A DNA stretch of 64,000 nucleotides from Acanthopleura granulata (lineage: Eukaryota > Mollusca > Polyplacophora > Chitonida > Chitonidae), in the NCBI GenBank assembly GCA_016165875.1, contig JABBOT010000080.1, forward strand, positions 9,964,172-10,028,171, written 5' to 3'. Numbering within the stretch: the stretch's first letter is position 1; every line of letters begins with the position of its first letter. The notes under the pieces are model-generated. The model was not told the origin of the DNA and searched no databases. It was given only the letters and a program-made list of their open reading frames with translations. Of the stretch, positions 42,357-54,235 are shown in pieces. The position numbers and the translations under genes are program-made.

Positions 42357-42947
42357 ACCAACAACAACATTGTATAGCTCGAATTCTTAATGATCTCACA
42401 GGACGTACAGATGTTGAGTTGCGAAGTTTTTTTCACTCAGTTGGGATTTGTGTGTCATAGGACGTGAAGCATTAAGCAGATCACATGACTGCAGCTGTGG
42501 AGTTGGGATATGCTGTCATCCGTGTCATCTGCACATCAATGCTAACCTTTCCAGCTTGATTCAGATTCTCTCTGGCAAACAAAAGTGATCATGCAATGGT
42601 ATGAATATTTACCGATTCAGCCCTGCTGAATCAGTACATGTACATGTATCAGTACATGTACATTTGATGTCCGATTATAAGTTTTTAATACCCACAGATG
42701 ACTTTTAAAAAGTCTTGATGGCATCCTTGAAGAATCCTACAAAGCATTGCTAAAATTTTACAAATGCTTTGTTGTAGATCTGTATTTCCTTGCACTATAT
42801 ATGTTCAGTTCACCTATATTTTCATAGAATTTTTTACCATCTAATCGCCCTGCCATGGGCCTGTGGTGGTGAAAAACCACATGACTCTGTATGTAGTATG
42901 CTGTAAATGACATAAAGTTTCACTTCATTTTTCACCAAGTTGTGGTA

Positions 42948-43080
42948 CTGGATGGTGGTACCAGCATTATCGTGGGAGGAAACCGGGCGGAAACACACGA
43001 CCATCCGCAGGTTGATGGCAGATCTTCCCAGGTACGGAGAGGAGGCCAGCATGAGCCGTACTTGAACTCACAGCGATTGC
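42948..43080 (-). repeat. SINE family A fragment, - strand
   Basis: CCAGCATTATCGTGGGAGG, AAACCGGGCGGAAACACACG, ACCATCCGCAGGTTGATGGC and ACTTGAACTCACAGCGATTG. Confidence 0.75.
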
Positions 43081-43954
43081 TTTGACGAAGAGCTAATGTT
43101 ACGTTGCGTTCCTTGTGCGCTGTTTTGTGACGTCACTATCCGTGTACATGTGGGTCTGGCCGGCCTAGGTTGTATTCTGCTCAATCGTGACCCAGCCTAT
43201 CTTCGGGTTTTCATCGAGAATTCGCGAATGGCGGAATCTAGACTTACGTATATTGAGTGGCCATCTTCCCCGAAAATCTGGGCTCTGTCTTATTTTGATA
43301 TCTAAGTAAAATATTTTCATTGCGAATGGGAAAAAATGGCCAAATCACGCAAGTAGTATTAATGTTGAAGTCAGAGATTTTTTTCAGTTTGACAAATAAT
43401 ATCTGACGTAAGGCCATTGGTATTCAAGATGGCTGACCCCATAGAGCCTTCGTTCGAAGATGTCTCTCTGATGCCAAAGGTTCACAGAGAGTGACAGACG
43501 TAGATCCCTGTTAATGTTCTGCTAACAGGATACGAGAAAAGTGTGACATTTCAGCTCTTACCGTGCGTACGTTTGCCGTCTCATAACACTTTATCTCTAC
43601 GGGCTGTCTGCCTGGTTGCCGACATACGGAAACCAGCCATACGACGTAGTGAAATGGCGACACAATACATCAGAGGTCAAAATCTCGACGTAGGAGTAGA
43701 TTTGCCCATAAGTTTAGATTGTATTCGTGCCAGCACAAAGCCTGAACTATCGCGAAGGTCGGTTGTCGGGTTGTATTTCCAGATTGAGTTTGTCACGTGA
43801 TCTAATCACTAAACCATGGTCTTTGAATGTATTGGGTCGTGCTGACCATAAACGTATTTTCAATTCATTGGAGAGTTGTTACATGATATCCCAGACTATA
43901 ACCTGCGTGGATCTCAGTTAATAATATGATCCCCAGATGTCGTCTAGGGGATTC

Positions 43955-44097
43955 ATGTTGGCCCATCTCGCGTAAACCTGGCGAAGGTGGGTGGTTTCCT
44001 CTTGTCTCCGGTAGGTTTCCTTCCCCCATACCCCTGACCGTTGCCGAACAAGTTAAACATTCCACTTGAGGCGTTAAACTTCAAATAACCTCCAAAC
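43955..44097 (+). repeat. SINE family B-like unit (right duplicate)
   Basis: GTAAACCTGGCGAAGGTGGG, CATACCCCTGACCGTTGCCG and GGCGTTAAACTTCAAATAAC; homologous to 36690-36855. Confidence 0.6.
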
Positions 44098-44778
44098 AAA
44101 ATCAGTTATATTTTTAATTTGCGTAAACCTGTTAAGTTTGAAATGGTCTGCAGATTAGCGCACAAATATTCCCTAAAACTATCTTTATCTTCAAGTGTTA
44201 AAACAGCTTTATAGATACTATAGGTCGTAATATCTATTTCCACACAAGCATTCACATTCTACTCCTACACAGTTGTAATCAGTTTAATCAGAAAGACTGC
44301 TAATGTTTTTTTATATTTTTTTCAGATCTGTGAAAATCTGAAAATTTGAGCTAACATATATTTATATTTTTATACTCTGTTTACGTGATGTCAGTGTTAC
44401 ATTTGAGTTGTACAGATTGTTATCTCTTTTTTTTTTAGATGTGTTTATTATAAGAGCATGAAGATATGTAAATAAATGAAAATCAGTATAACCAGAAGTT
44501 TTTGCCTTTTTCGATGGTACTTTTCAGTGTTTTCTGAGAGTCATGGTTAGATGCTTTATCAACCATCTAATCTATCGGAAAGAGTTCCATCCTAGTGTGG
44601 TCTCATTTTAGTGAAACAAGCATATGGCGAAACTACATAGTATGATCGTTTTAAATGAACAATGTCAGATTTCCGCTGCATGACCAAAAAGGGACGGCCT
44701 TTGTTTCAGTAAAGTACTCTTGATAGACACATTTTATAAACCATTTCAATCCAGTATAACAGAACAAATTAACCAAAC

Positions 44779-44952
44779 CATTTATTTATTTGATTGTTGT
44801 TTTACTTCGTATTCAAGAATATTTCACTTACTTCTATTTTCGTACGACGGCGGCCAGCATTATGGTGGGAGGAAACCGGGTACAGCACGGGGGAAACCCA
44901 CGACCATCCACAGTTTGCTGGCAGACCTTCCCACGTACGGCCGGAGAAAAGC
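44779..44952 (-). repeat. SINE family A, - strand, 5'-truncated
   Basis: TTTATTTATTTGATTGTTGT, TTCAAGAATATTTCACTTAC, ACGACGGCGGCCAGCATTAT and CTTCCCACGTACGGCCGGAG, with a small insertion after TTCACTTA. Confidence 0.85.
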
Positions 44953-45165
44953 CTCTACTGTATGTGATAATTTACTCTCGTAGCATTTAAATGGAAATCT
45001 TTTTCCCGCAAACTGGCGGTTTGATTGCTCTCAAATACAGTGATTTTTTGTGTACTTTTTACATTTTTGACATTAAACTATGTTCGAGCTCTTGTAACGT
45101 TTTCGGTGAATGAAATTCTCTGAATTATGTATGACTCCTGAGGGTTACCATGTTTTAACATACAT

Positions 45166-45310
45166 AGTAAAATGACCAACGCCCAAGGCGTTTCATGGGT
45201 GATTAAACTTCAAATAAGCGTGTTTAATAAATATACACACATATGTAACATAAATGTCTAAAACATGTAAATGGGCCGATATTGCAATGCTATTACCTCT
45301 AAGTGTTTAT
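45166..45310 (+). mobile_element. Partial MITE of family M
   Basis: AGTAAAATGACCAACGCCCA, GGGTGATTAAACTTCAAATA and TTTAATAAATATACACACAT match the inverse of 21162-21371 and the copy at 47956. The outermost inverted repeat is damaged. Confidence 0.6.
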
Positions 45311-45339
45311 TATCTGATGCATAAAAGTCTTTATAATTT

Positions 45340-45530
45340 AACATTGAAATTTCAGTTTATGAGAACACGTATGGTTGTTTATGCCTGCATTAAGACCCAT
45401 CAAACGGCTATTCGACTGACAGATGACACCTCACGATGACGACCTACGTGTATTCATAGCAACACTACTTTACCTCTGCTGCTGCAATTACACGGAGGTT
45501 ACCCAATGTTCAAAATATGTCATGCGTTTG
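45340..45530 (+). repeat. Repeat of unknown type, related to 27130-27345 (opposite strand)
   Basis: ATGGTTGTTTATGCCTGCAT, GTGTATTCATAGCAACACTA and CAATTACACGGAGG are shared with the reverse complement of 27130-27345 at about 75% by eye. Confidence 0.5.
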
Positions 45531-45717
45531 ATACAGCAAGTAATATGCCTTGTGCATCGATGTCTCTGCTCGGGACATTGTTACAGCGAGTCAGTTCTGG
45601 TTACAAACAAAAGGTTACAAACTTTTGTATCCCCTGTTGCATTCGTGTAAGACTACGCGCAGTTCGTAGTCTTTAGCTGTCATCTCAACAGTTTCCTAGA
45701 AATGAGTATTTGACTAT

Positions 45718-45975
45718 GTGAACTGAGTACAGTGTTATTCCGCATGAGTAAACTGCGCCATGACGTTGAGTACAGTGTTATTCGGCATGAGTAAATTGCG
45801 TCATGACGTTGAGCACGGTGTTACTCCGCATAAGTGGATTAAGTCATGACGTTGAGTACAGTGTTATTCCGCATGAGTAAATTGCGTCATGACGTTGAGC
45901 ACGGTGTTACTCCGCATAAGTGGATTAAGTCTTGATGTTGAGTACAGTGTTATTCCTCACGAGTGAATTAAGTCA
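45718..45975 (+). repeat. 43-bp satellite, six units, alternating two types
   Basis: Unit type 1 is TTGAGTACAGTGTTATTCCG plus CATGAGTAAATTGCGTCATGACG in sequence; type 2 begins TTGAGCACGGTGTTACTCCG and contains CATAAGTGGATTAAGTC. Units 2 to 6 alternate 1-2-1-2-1, which implies an 86-bp higher-order unit. Confidence 0.9.
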
Positions 45976-46084
45976 CATACGAGCCTCCACCAATGAGGAG
46001 CGTTACTTACGCTCGTTATGGTGGTATGACACGGATCTCTTTTAGAGATCACTTGGCTTTTACCATACTCACATCGCAAACTTG

Positions 46085-46232
46085 CTAAAAATGTGTTCTC
46101 CACATGTATTAAGTAGGCTAGTTTCTTGCCAAAGGTCAAAGGTTTATTCCATACTGTTGACCTAGGCCCATAAAAATGATGGCTGTCGTTTGAGTGAAAT
46201 ATTTTTGCAAGCCTATCAATCAATCAATCAGT
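46085..46232 (+). repeat. SINE-like unit with family B type 3' end
   Basis: TTGCCAAAGGTCAAAGG, CATAAAAATGATGGCTGTCG and TGAGTGAAATATTTTTGCAA, then CAATCAATCAATCA. Confidence 0.5.
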
Positions 46233-46947
46233 AGCCTTAATTCAGCACGTTTACGAAAAGTGGAATGTATGACGGCATTGGTGAGGTTTTGTGAGGGGCT
46301 AGATTTTGTCATCAATGCAATTACGGTATATCATATACCTTCATTACAGTGTGCGTATATTTTTTTTTGTAAAGTTTACACCTTAATCCGTGTACACCAG
46401 AACTCTGGTATACATTACAAATTCTCATGTGTGATATGAGAATAATTGTGAAATATGTAATTAGGGACATATTTGGTGGAAAGGGAAATATGGAAGTGAT
46501 ATGTAACTTGCCAACAATAACCCTAAGGGTCGAAACCGACATTCGTATAACAGCCATCAAACAACATGGGCGCTCCGGGTCAATCATCGGAAAACCAGTT
46601 TCCAAATCGACAAATAACTAAGAAAGTATACAAAATAAAAATATTAGGATAGATTCATTTCAAACAGAAACAGTCAACAGTTTTGAATGATGGTGAAAAG
46701 ACGCAGTGAATGTTCTACGCGGATGAAAAGACCGTCCGCCATATTGTTGGCACATGGGAGTCCGGTTTCTTTGTTTTACCTCGTTCCCACATTCCCTCAA
46801 GCTTGTGACGTTCTGAAGTTACTTAAATGGAAAAGTGTCAGATGGACTGTCTTGGAGAAAGCTCGCTAAATGCAAACCTCTGCCTATATTCAAAGCTTAA
46901 AATTCTTACGCTGCTCCGTGCGAAACTTCGCCCATTCCAATTCTTCA

Positions 46948-47199
46948 GTATTTATTTATTTATTGATTGATTTATTTATCTATTTGATAGGTGTTTTACG
47001 CCTTGTACCCAAGAATATTTCCTTTATAACACAGCGGCCAGCGTAATGGTGGGACTGAGCCCGAGGGAAACCGTCGACCGTCCGCAGGTTGCAAGTTCCT
47101 ACCTACGACCAGAGAAGAAGCCAGTATGAGGTGGACTTAAACACAGGGCGACAGCATTAGTCAGAGGTTGCCTCGTCCCCACGCCACCGAGGCCCCTGT
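46948..47199 (-). repeat. SINE family A, full length but diverged, - strand
   Basis: TATTTATTTATTTATTGATT, GGTGTTTTACGCCTTGTACC, AGCGTAATGGTGGGACTGAG, CCAGTATGAGGTGGACTTAA and a head ending CACCGAGGCCCC. A tail-to-tail neighbour on + follows at 47229. Confidence 0.75.
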
Positions 47200-47228
47200 A
47201 TTGATAAATTGTAACAACGTTGTATAAT

Positions 47229-47352
47229 ACTGGTGTGTGGTCGTGATCTTCATCCGGGCCCTGACCGGTTTCCTCCCATCATAATAGCCGCGGTAGTGTA
47301 AGTGAAATATTCTTGAGCACGGCGTATAACACCGGTCAAACACACAAATACA
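47229..47352 (+). repeat. SINE family A 3' part, + strand
   Basis: GGCCCTGACCGGTTTCCTCC, GTGTAAGTGAAATATTCTTG and AGCACGGCGTATAACACCGG. Confidence 0.75.
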
Positions 47353-47955
47353 TTTGTTGTCCATATACGTAAGTTGATCCAGATGTACAAATTGCCACAG
47401 GTTCTACCTCGGCCGTGTTACCAGTGAAGGGCATCCAAAAACGTTTTTATCACGACATGACAGAATTACTTCCTACTGACCAGTCAGGAAGTGACGTTTG
47501 GTTAAGATCTCATTGGGTTTCTATAGCTGTTCGCCAATTCACACCCTATGTCCATTACAGCATAGTACAATCGGTCTGCGCTTTTGGTGAAATCCTTTAG
47601 TTCTTTCTATGAATCACTCGTCAAAATAGCATTCTGCTCTGAGGTTGGATGTTTCCCATCCGGCAAGCTGTCGTGGATGCAGCCTCTAAAGTCTATATAA
47701 ATGTTGGGATAGACCATTTTTGGAAACAAGCTGAAACCGTATGGAGATTTTCGTTGAAGGTGGATTCCCCTAAAGTTTCCGTTAAATAACTTACTTGCTG
47801 TAGTAAATCAGGTATGATGAATTTCGCTGAATTAATTGTTTATTTCTTTAAAAAAAGCTATCCAGGATATAACAAATGGAATGATGAGCACGCAAAATAT
47901 CATATATCCGGTATGAAGTCATATTATATATTCTCTCCGTTTTAATCGTGCTCTT

Positions 47956-48125
47956 GACGACTACACTGTAAAATAACCAATGCTCAACGCGCTTGAGGAG
48001 TGACTGGATTAAACCTTAAATAAGCGTCTTTAATAAATATACACATACACTTAAGTATTAAACATAAATGTGTAAAATATGTATATCGGTCAATATTATA
48101 AAGCTATAGTCTCTAACAAAAGTGT
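47956..48125 (+). mobile_element. Partial MITE of family M with an intact CTACACTGTAAAA end
   Basis: Starts CTACACTGTAAAATAACCAA and continues with AAGCGTCTTTAATAAATATACAC-like sequence matching the inverse of 21162-21371. The right inverted repeat was not found. Confidence 0.6.
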
Positions 48126-48554
48126 TTATAATTTAAACATCGAAATTAACAGTCTAGGTTATACACTTAAACAATTATTAGTTGACGTTGTTATTGTTGT
48201 ATATCCTACTTTGTGAGAAGAAAACTTTCAAGATGACATTAAGATGAATACTGACCAGGAACAGTGTAACCTGTATTACCAGAAATTAATTTAAATTTTG
48301 TTGGCAAGTGTTAACTTGTAGAAGGAAGGAAACGGCCCTTTATCAACGTTCAATCCAACCGACATTTTGGCAGCGGTTGAGGAAGGTAAGCATTTATACC
48401 GTTAGGTTAAGATTTTCTGAAGTGTTTACAGACCTCTACCAGACCATTTCGTAATTTCAAAGCATTATAATCTTACCTCGTGCAATACCGCCTTACTTCC
48501 AACTGGCAGTTTGAAGTTTGTCTGCAGTTATCGAAGACAAAGGAATCCACGCTG

Positions 48555-48665
48555 ACTTCAAGGAGTACGCGCAGCGTTTTCTTGACTCCACAGAGTAACG
48601 CCCTTTCCCACTGACTCTACCGAGTAAAGCCTTTCTTTCGTTGGCTCAGCCAGGCAGAGCGTTTT
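48555..48665 (+). repeat. Short tandem repeat, three units of about 36 bp
   Basis: TTGACTCCACAGAGTAACGC, CTGACTCTACCGAGTAAAGC and TTGGCTCAGCCAGGCAGAGC are successive diverged units. Confidence 0.55.
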
Positions 48666-49148
48666 TAAAGAGTGCATCTGCCTCCAATTCATGAAAACAT
48701 ATAAATGTATACCTGGAATGAAACTTTCAAACCCGTCCTACAAAATGATACCACCCGACAAGCCGAAAAAATGATAAAGGGCCGCCCAGAGGAGCAAAAG
48801 AAAATATCTGTGCAATGTCAAGCACCTACATTCCCCCCCACCTTCCCGACCCGAAAGCATTCATTGTCGTGTGTAGTCAGCTGGGTGTTAAGCTATTGAG
48901 TATGCCGTGCTTGTAGTGTTGTAGATAAACACATCTCACTTACAGTAAATTCACAACCCGGAACTGTTACTAATTGCCTCTCCTGAAGGCTATAGAATAC
49001 AGAAGAGTTAAACACAAGGAATAGAAGTAGAGCAGCGGCGAGAGTCACACGTAACAGCACGGTGAAGCGTCTTGATAGGATTTGATTCTATTAATCACAT
49101 GAAAAATGTTAAAACAGTAAAAATTTCGACATACTAAATAAAACCTGT

Positions 49149-50563
49149 AACACTTTATAACACGTTAATGTATTAAAATAAATGCTCACAATATAGACCT
49201 AAATGTCAACTAAATATAAGTGTAAAACGATATTAGACCTACGCACAAATCTAGATCTATGGTAAGTCTATCCTGTATCATGTATCAGAGGCGGATTTTA
49301 GTTCAAAACATACCTCTGCCAACAGCCAAACGCATCATCAATAACGTCTTCAAATAAATGTGTTAATAGTTTACGTGCTAATGCGTTAAATCAGTAACAT
49401 TGGTGTTGATATAACAACACACAGCTGTTAACAGCTAACGTTAAAGTTAGCATTTGTGCTCATTACAACACAGAGAAATCCAAAATTCCGGTGATAAATG
49501 ATACAAGGATAGATTTATCTAATTATTATTTCTTTATTTGTCTATGTAAGGGTACCACTATCGGAGAGGAAAAGATGACAAACAGATGGCTTGTTCAACA
49601 CTCAGACAGCGATAGGCCTTACACAAGATCAAAGAAAGAAACGCGAAGACGCTTGAATAAGTTCAATACTTATATTTAAACAAAACAGAGAAATAGTGCA
49701 AGTGATAATAATATACGAAAATAATACAGATAATTACAAAAATAAATATAGTTTCTCACGGATGTTTGCGTCCCAAATCCGGATGGACTATTGTGGCTTC
49801 CAATGGCAAGTCAGTCCACGTAAATATAGAATTCACAGTTCTTCGGAATTCTCGAACTGAAGGATGCCAAGAACAGCAGAGGGCCCGGTACGCCGACGAT
49901 GGTAGATATACAACTCCCCGTAATGCCGAGTTGGCGATGTATGTTTCACTCCTCGGAAATACACACTCTTTCAGGGTAAACTGGGATGAAGTGTACGTAA
50001 TTGCACAAAGAGACAATGAGCGATACTAGCTCCAACAGAACGTCTCACGTCAAATAGCACGTGGCGAAACACGAGCTCACAAAGTGCTACGTACCAAAAT
50101 ATGGATTACAAAATGGCAAAATTGTCGAAGGGCGTGTAAGCCAATATCTCCAAAATCCCACAAAAATCCTTCTAAGCAGTCAAGAGCAAATATGACTCGA
50201 GTGAACACAAGTAAAACGACTGCTCTCAAAGTGGACGTAAGTAAATGCGAGCTATACAACTCCGTCGCTCAATATGAGTACATCTTTCCAGAATGTATGC
50301 TCTATGTACAATGACACGAACTGATAAACACCGAAGCGTCAAGAACACTCGACTGAATTCCAGCGCAGGCTATCACGTACACAGAGAAAAATGTAGGTCA
50401 GACAAAGACCGGCTTAGCGTGACAACAAATAAAAAGTATAATACCATATTTTAAAGGCGGGGTTCGTAACATCTATAATATCGATTCACACTTAAGAGTA
50501 AGACTACATTATCAGCATTAATTTAACACATGAACACATTACCGTGTTAATAGTGTTACAGAT
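49149..50563. mobile_element. Candidate non-autonomous DNA element with imperfect terminal inverted repeats
   Basis: GTAACACTTTATAACACGTT at 49149 is mirrored by AACACATTACCGTGTTAATA with GTGTTAC ending at 50563. Inside, TTAAAATAAATGCT is mirrored by AGCATTAATTTAA. Related subterminal words (GTGTTAATAGTTTAC) occur near 49362. The 1.4-kb body has only short frames on both strands (87 and 86 codons at about 49756-50029), none recognised. Exact ends and target duplication are unresolved. Confidence 0.45.
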
Positions 50564-52477
50564 GACACTATTATTTTATTAACACTTTATTTGGTGTGCA
50601 CGTCCGTTATTACCCAGGCGTAGGTTTTACCCGTCACTGGTGTAGAATTACTCTGTTTTAACTGCTGTCTTTTCATCATATTTGTTAAAGAATAGCGTGA
50701 ACAAATAGTCCAGTTGATCTTAAAGCAATTTGTTCATTTGACTTTATAGTTGTTTAATGTTTTTTTGTTGTTGTTGTTCTTTTTTTGTTTTTTTCTTTTA
50801 GCAGTACAGATCTAAATGGAGAACAAAGAAATGAAGTATGAAGGGCACTGGTAGAAAACGGATCTCCTCCTCAATTAAAATTCAAATGCCCACACTACCA
50901 TCAATCTTACAATGTCGAAGAATTTCTTAAAAAGAAAGACCACACAAAAATGAAGTTATGATTAGTGAAAAGATCATTAAAAACTGCATGTGAAAATATC
51001 TTTACTGAATTTTTTTCGCTTCTTCCAGTCAATTAATGCAGTCAAATGTTGTGATTATATGGTGGATTTTATCGACCATATTGATAACTTGGTTCACCAG
51101 TGACGTCACGCCTACTTTTCTCTGACCCTAAAGCAGAAATTTTATTTCTTATTTTAATTGTACTGCATGGGTTAGTGTTTTGGCGATGTGAAACCTGTAC
51201 ACAAAGTCTTTCGAGTATAACATCTTCTGGTTATGGTGTACGATCGCTTGAAACATCTTAATCCGGATCACCACCAAACTGAAGCTGGGCAGAGAGATTC
51301 ATCTAAATCCGTGCATAACTCTTCCCGTAAAGTTGTTGACAGACATTTGACAGTGGAACAATGGGGATCCGTCAAAAGCCCGGACTCCGAGTAGGACACT
51401 GACGTCATTTTTATTTACGTCAAAAGTTCCTTTCCTGGGTCATCATAATAACGTCACATAGAAGACGGCGTGACGTTACAATAGAAGCCGATACACTGTA
51501 ACATTGTAAACGTTGCGCTACAATCAATTTTTAACGTAACAACGGCTCAACGTCATGCTGCACGATATAGCCACCTCACAAGATCAAGAAATATGCCGCC
51601 TTTCCATTGTTAAGTGATATCCTGAATACGCATCCGGTTATGAGTCGGTTATCAGAGGTGTTTGTCCCAAGGCTGAGCTGTACGCCAGATTTTATCCAAA
51701 TCCACCCATAACTTTTTCCCGCTAAGAGTGAGACAGACAGACAGACAGAAAAACTAACCTTATTTTCAAAGCGAACGGCTAACCGTTCTTTTCCAGTGGC
51801 CTCTGTGATAATGTCACTGTTTCCTGCCGTTATCATCTGATTCACATATATGTAGCAGAAGTTTTTTTACTTGATGCTGAAATTATTCCCAATTACAAAA
51901 CATATAAACTTTGTTTCATAGTTTACAGGTATAGCCACGAAACAATTCAAATTAAAATAAAACTTATCACAGGTGTGAAATATTGGACCGCTGTGTGAGC
52001 CTCAATGTAACATCCTGTGGAACTATTACTTTAACAAATAACATCCGCAACAGCAGAAAAAAAATTTCTTTTTATACAAAAGTGTTTTGAATGTTTTTCT
52101 GTCCAGGTGAAAAAAAAATTCAACATGTATCATGGTTATTGTATCATTCCTTTGTTTGTGCTGGAAAACAATTTTCTTTTCATGCGGATAAAAAAATGAA
52201 CTCTGTAACAGTTATCACGGGCAAAATTTCTTCTCCTCTCCCCATTTAAATTGCATTGGAATTATCAAGTGATTCTTTATCACGTATGGGCAAGAAATTA
52301 GCATGCAACGATCGAATTCACATCAGATATTCATGGTGAAAAGCAGATGCTGAGAACGCGAATTAAAGCAGTGCTATTTTTAAGATATTGGAAAAGAACG
52401 TCAACATAACCACAGCATAGATGCACTGACTCCATGTTGTGAAGATGTAATAAAACAGAAACTGCCCAATGTTACGG

Positions 52478-52529
52478 CTGGCGTTAATGTCTATTAGTAC
52501 GACGCGCTAACCGACAGAGGCACTGGAGC
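52478..52529 (-). pseudogene. tRNA-Ile(UAU)-like relic, 5' half only
   Basis: The reverse complement starts GCTCCAGTG and continues TCGGTTAGCGCGTCGTACTA, matching the 5' half of the tRNA at 54236-54342. The T-arm and 3' acceptor strand are missing. Confidence 0.6.
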
Positions 52530-52616
52530 AGAGGTAAGATGGCGTAATTATTCCAGAGTACATTATCTGACCGTTACATACACATCATGGAGTACGTCTG
52601 TAGTACTTATTTTACC

Positions 52617-52765
52617 TGGTCAAGCCACCGGTGAGAAGGTTTGGAGAATCTGTTCCGTGGGTCGGTGATTTATTCCATGGACTGCAGGTTTCCGTAAAAC
52701 CCATAAACCTGACCGCTAGAATGAAAGTGAAAAACCGTTGTGTACTGTATTAAAGTGATATCAAA
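52617..52765 (+). repeat. SINE-like unit of the tRNA array, copy 1
   Basis: GTCAAGCCACCGGTGAGAAG, TTATTCCATGGACTGCAGG and AACCTGACCGCTAGAATGAA match 54420-54580 (GTCAAGCCGCTAGTGAGAAA, TTACTCCATGGACTCCTG). Both follow a tRNA-like unit at a similar distance. Confidence 0.6.
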
Positions 52766-53079
52766 TCAAGACATAACGGTAATGTATTCCACCTAAAGCT
52801 GGGCCGGTAAAAATGCACTTTCAGAAACACATAACAGCCTTAAATGTATACTTTTAATGCCAACACTGCAATTTTTCTGATAAGAAATTAATATCAAATT
52901 TCAAAAACAATCATGATTCGCATATAAAATGGATGAATAAATCAGAAATCGAGCGAAATGTGTTACTTACAAAAAGCTTAACAGTATGAAACACAGTATG
53001 TCAAAAATCGTCATTGGTTGCGGAATACAGGATTTGTCATATCAATAACAATACCCATAACTGTGTATATGTGACACGG

Positions 53080-53184
53080 CCCCGGGTGAGAATCGAACTC
53101 ACGCCGGTCGCATAATTCTGATCATTTTTGGTCTGACGTTACTGTATATAAGGACGGCGCGCTAACTGACTGAGCCACTGGAGC
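53080..53184 (-). pseudogene. tRNA-Ile(UAU)-like pseudogene with both promoter boxes
   Basis: The reverse complement has GCTCCAGTGGCTCAGTCAGT, TTAGCGCGCCGTCCTTATA and a T-arm GTGAGTTCGATTCTCAC. The 3' acceptor strand is CCCGGGG and cannot pair with GCTCCAG, so it should not make a normal tRNA. Confidence 0.65.
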
Positions 53185-53774
53185 AGTCAAGTATAACTGT
53201 CATACTTCCAAAGCAGATTATAGCACCGCTGTACAGAATCCAGTGAGTTACTGTTCATGACCAGATCAAACCTTAGTTAAGTAACAATGACCAGTGACCA
53301 GAATAAAGTGGAACAACGCATATGGATACTGAGATAAAATGGCTAGATTGCCGTTTTCCAACCAATTGATCTTAACTGTCAGAGCTCTTTATTGGTCATA
53401 CGAATCATAAATATCGAAACTGTCAAGTTTCACAGTGTAACTATCTTTGTCTGTATGTTTCATTGTGGCGTGGAAGAGATAGGGGCGTCGCTGGCTCAGT
53501 CACTTCAGGCGAGCTTCTTGCAGCAGTTGTTCGACTCATGGAGAGTGATGTCGCAAACTTGAAGTCAGCACATTTCTCCTGCCCAAGGACGTGGGTTTAC
53601 TCTTGATGGTACAACGAGTTTTCCCTCCCTCCGACACACACCTACACACCCACGTGTCAGTGAGAAATGATTTGGTCAGGCATTATAAACAGTAGCGACA
53701 CGATATAATGAGTCATTCAAAACAATGCAGTTCGTGTATTTGTTGAATGTGCCTAGATGTGACAAGTGATTAAG

Positions 53775-53845
53775 TGTTCCAGGTAAGAATCGAACTCATG
53801 ATTTCCTCAAGCGTCCAGACCAAGGCTATATAGGCCTAAGCTGTG
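53775..53845 (-). pseudogene. tRNA-Ile-like relic, 3' half only
   Basis: The reverse complement ends ATGAGTTCGATTCTTACCTG followed by GAACA, resembling the T-arm and 3' acceptor of the array. The 5' half is not recognisable. Confidence 0.5.
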
Positions 53846-54235
53846 CACACAGATCCTTGTACAGAAATATCAATTGCAGGTGTAGCTACACGTTTTTAAT
53901 GTTTAATTATAGCAGGGAACCTTCATTTCGGTTTATCAAAGATTGTATATAATACACGAGGTTTCCTGTGTATAATTTGGCCAGATGTTATCCTTGGGTG
54001 AAGTGTACTTGCAGAGGCTGGAAGCCGTTCCAAGGGAGCAAACCTTAGCAACAGAGGAACATGCAAATTAAGATCTTGCAGTCGAAGGGAGACTACTCTG
54101 TGCTTCTGTTTGTCTGTCAATTTTGAAGTATCATTAAAATAAATTCATCTTGCCCGAGATAACAAATAAATCAAGACAGTAAATGAAAACATGACGTCAA
54201 CTTTTCCCATACTGTCCAGATGTTACAAAAATATT

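Larger units (their letters stand above)
39655..44520 (+). repeat. Older tandem duplication containing TLR-c (partner about 31530-37270)
   Basis: See the partner entry. The right edge is marked by GCAAATAAATGAAAA-like sequence (37228 versus 44468) and ATCAGTATAACC (37245 versus 44484). The distance between the copies is 8241 bases at the start codons and about 6720 bases near the right edge because of copy-specific insertions. Confidence 0.85.
42357..52477. other. Intergenic DNA right of TLR-c
   Basis: No gene recognised. Contains SINEs at 42948-43080, 43955-44097, 44779-44952, 46085-46232, 46948-47199 and 47229-47352; family M MITE copies at 45166-45310 and 47956-48125; a repeat at 45340-45530; a 43-bp satellite at 45718-45975; a short tandem repeat at 48555-48665; and a candidate 1.4-kb element at 49149-50563. 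In 50600-52477 I see AT-rich DNA, homopolymer runs and a cluster of ACGT words at about 51400-51560. Confidence 0.5.

Noticed and set aside
45718..45975. Regular repeat considered as a CRISPR-like array
   Set aside because: Units are directly adjacent with no unique spacers, and the genome is eukaryotic.
49756..50029. Overlapping 86- and 87-codon frames on both strands
   Set aside because: No recognisable domain; they lie in the candidate transposon body and are too short to trust.
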